Positions 62,445-64,000 of a stretch of DNA of 64,000 nucleotides are shown here, one piece after another. The DNA comes from Cystobacter fuscus (GTDB lineage Bacteria; Myxococcota; Myxococcia; Myxococcales; Myxococcaceae): positions 5,580,001 to 5,644,000 of the forward strand of contig NZ_CP022098.1 of assembly GCF_002305875.1 (NCBI RefSeq). Direction: 5' to 3'. A program made the position numbers and the translations under genes. The first letter of the stretch is position 1, and each line of letters opens with the position of its first letter. The notes under the pieces were generated by a model. That model was not told the DNA's origin. It did no database searches and worked only from the letters and a program-made list of their open reading frames with translations.

Positions 62445-64000
62445 GCGGTGAAGAAGGCTCGCGGCGCTCGCCGGTGTTCCTGCCATGGCTCGCCCTGGTG
62501 GGCGGGGCTGGCATGTCGATGCTCTTGAATTCGCGTGGGTCGCTGCTCCCCGGCTGGTTGATGGGCGCCTTGTTGCTCTTCTTCGTCCGCCAGCAGCGGC
62601 CGTGGGTGGGCTTCGTCGGCATCCTGAGCGTGAACACCCTCGCCACGGGGCTGGCGAACCTGGAGGTGTTCCCGGGGTCCGTCGCGGGCAACTTCGGAAT
62701 GGCCCTTGGCGGCGCGCTCTTCCTGGCGCTGACGTTCCTGGCGGATCGGCTCATCGTGGGGCCACGGGCGTCCTTCGCGGGGACGTTCTTCCTGCCGGCG
62801 GCGATGACGGGGTTGGAGCTCTTCAGCAGCGTGGGCAACCCGTTCGGCACCTGGGGGTCGCTGGCCTATAGCCAGGCGGGGGCGCCCGTGCTGGTGCAGT
62901 TCGTGTCGGTGACGGGACTGTGGGGCCTGACGTTCCTCCTGGCGTGGTTCGCCTCCGTGGTCAACTGGGCCTTCGAGCACCGGGACGAGGGGCGCCGCGT
63001 GCTGCCCGGGGTCGCGGTGTTCGCGGGCGTGCTCGGGGCCATCCTCGTTTTCGGCGCGCTGCGGCTCGCGGGGGCGGGGAGCGTGGGCGAGCGCGTGCCG
63101 GTCGCGGGCATCACGGTGGCGGGGGAGGTGGCCACGGGACGCGAGGCGGGGCTGTCCCGGCTCATCCAGGGCGGAGCCTTCGGTGACGAGGACTGGCGTG
63201 CCTTCGCCGAGGCCTCGGGGGCGGTGAACGAGGAGTTGCTGCGCCTGTCGGAGCGCGAGGCCGAGCGAGGGGCGAAGCTCATCCTCTGGTCCGAGGGCAA
63301 CGCGGTGGTGCTGGCCGGGCAACTGCCAGCCCTGCTCTCACGAGGGAGCGCCCTGGCGCGTGAGCGCGGCGTGTGGCTCGGCATGGCGGTGGCGAGCTTC
63401 GAGCCCTCGGCGGAGCGCATGTTGCGCAACGAGCTCATCCTGGTGGGGCCGGAGGGGAACGTGGCCTGGCGCTACGTGAAGGCCCGGCCGGTGCCGGGCT
63501 GGGAAGCGGCTCACTCCATCCCTGGCAGCCCGGAGGTGCCGGTGCTGAGGGACTCGGGCGTGGGCAACCTGGGCGGTGCCATCTGCTTCGATGGGGACTT
63601 CCCGGCGGATTTCGCCGGCCCCACGGCGCGGGGCCTCGAGCTGCTCCTGCTGCCCGCGAGCGACTGGCGGGGCATCAGCGCGCCGCACATGCGGCAGGCG
63701 GTGTTCCGCGCGGTGGAGCAGGGGTTCAGCCTGTTGCGGCAGGCCAACCAGGGCCTGTCGGTGGCGGTGGATGGCTACGGGCGTGTGTACGGCGAGATGG
63801 ATCACTTCACGGCGGAGGAGCGCGTGTTGCGCGCGGAGCTGCCGGTGGGGAGGGTGCCCACGCTCTATGCTCGCATCGGTGATGCCGTGGGGGTGCTCTC
63901 CGGTCTGGCCGCGCTGGGGTGGGTGGCCTGGGCCGTCGTGGGGGGGCTGGCCCGGCGGTGGCGTGCGCGTGAGCGACTTCACGCGCAGCCAGACGTTTGA
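62441..64000 (+). CDS. Apolipoprotein N-acyltransferase-like (Lnt-like) membrane nitrilase
   Basis: This 519-residue protein has about six N-terminal membrane spans (to residue 205), a carbon-nitrogen-hydrolase domain (about 220-470) and a final span. The catalytic triad is present: Glu285 in LILWSEGN, Lys347 in RYVKARPVPGWE and Cys382 in GGAICFDGDFP. The Lnt-type Glu eight residues after Lys is kept (Glu355), but the residue two after Cys (Glu in E. coli) is Asp384. DWRGISAPHMRQAVFRAVEQ and RQANQGLS match Lnt. It is coupled to PadR by ATGA, so it is probably a regulated paralogue rather than the housekeeping enzyme. It ends exactly at the window end. Confidence 0.82.
   Translation: MSGEEGSRRSPVFLPWLALVGGAGMSMLLNSRGSLLPGWLMGALLLFFVRQQRPWVGFVGILSVNTLATGLANLEVFPGSVAGNFGMALGGALFLALTFLADRLIVGPRASFAGTFFLPAAMTGLELFSSVGNPFGTWGSLAYSQAGAPVLVQFVSVTGLWGLTFLLAWFASVVNWAFEHRDEGRRVLPGVAVFAGVLGAILVFGALRLAGAGSVGERVPVAGITVAGEVATGREAGLSRLIQGGAFGDEDWRAFAEASGAVNEELLRLSEREAERGAKLILWSEGNAVVLAGQLPALLSRGSALARERGVWLGMAVASFEPSAERMLRNELILVGPEGNVAWRYVKARPVPGWEAAHSIPGSPEVPVLRDSGVGNLGGAICFDGDFPADFAGPTARGLELLLLPASDWRGISAPHMRQAVFRAVEQGFSLLRQANQGLSVAVDGYGRVYGEMDHFTAEERVLRAELPVGRVPTLYARIGDAVGVLSGLAALGWVAWAVVGGLARRWRARERLHAQPDV

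Overview
The window is a very GC-rich chromosomal segment, almost wall-to-wall with genes. The gene content points to a myxobacterium, probably of the Cystobacter/Archangium/Myxococcus group. The clues are a 1769-residue Ser/Thr-kinase/AAA/GAF/histidine-kinase hybrid, a triple-PAS sensor kinase, many secreted lipoproteins, a Kelch/DUF4114 exoprotein, two P450s and the block lepA-lepB-pyrB-pyrC-carA. The taxon is inferred from content only. No rRNA, tRNA, CRISPR array, insertion sequence or prophage was recognised.

Layout. 1-8712: a cut-off LysR regulator divergent from a DoxX-like membrane protein across a palindrome; a cytokinin-dehydrogenase-like FAD oxidase; an orphan HlyD/MacA adaptor; then a tight four-gene operon (acyl-CoA dehydrogenase, SDR, APH-type kinase, histidine phosphatase) divergent from its own LysR. 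The operon resembles bacterial/mitochondrial 4-hydroxyacyl-CoA catabolism. 8703-16534: mostly housekeeping genes (ThiD, CCA/poly(A) polymerase, MnmA, a SPOR protein, mannose-6-P isomerase) with an exported Hint-domain protein of unknown role between them. 16683-19585: a ribbon-helix-helix regulator overlapping a UXS-like epimerase, then a GalE-like epimerase, probably for surface polysaccharide precursors. 19797-26911: lepA, lepB, pyrB, pyrC, carA and a conserved unknown, mostly overlapping.

27120-40675: cell-surface and signalling genes, namely the Kelch propeller exoprotein, an aldo/keto reductase, a lipoprotein, two large sensor kinases and an unknown 461-residue protein. 40676-40969 has coding-like debris but no intact gene. 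40970-44965: a self-sufficient CYP102-type P450-reductase fusion divergent from TetR. 45014-51223: a small membrane protein, a GH99-like lipoprotein, LysE, a GH3 (NagZ-like) lipoprotein and a MenA/UbiA prenyltransferase.

51347-55439: an acetolactate-synthase-like/aldehyde dehydrogenase operon divergent from a LysR gene with a textbook ATAG-N7-CTAT box. 55507-57696: three accessory genes (SMI1/KNR4, WG-repeat, polymer-forming-like). 57787-64000: a second P450, a MarR-S41 peptidase pair, a small secreted protein, and a PadR regulator overlapping an apolipoprotein N-acyltransferase-like gene.

Regulation: at six divergent or regulator-proximal junctions, perfect or near-perfect palindromes sit where an operator would be expected. 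They are listed individually.
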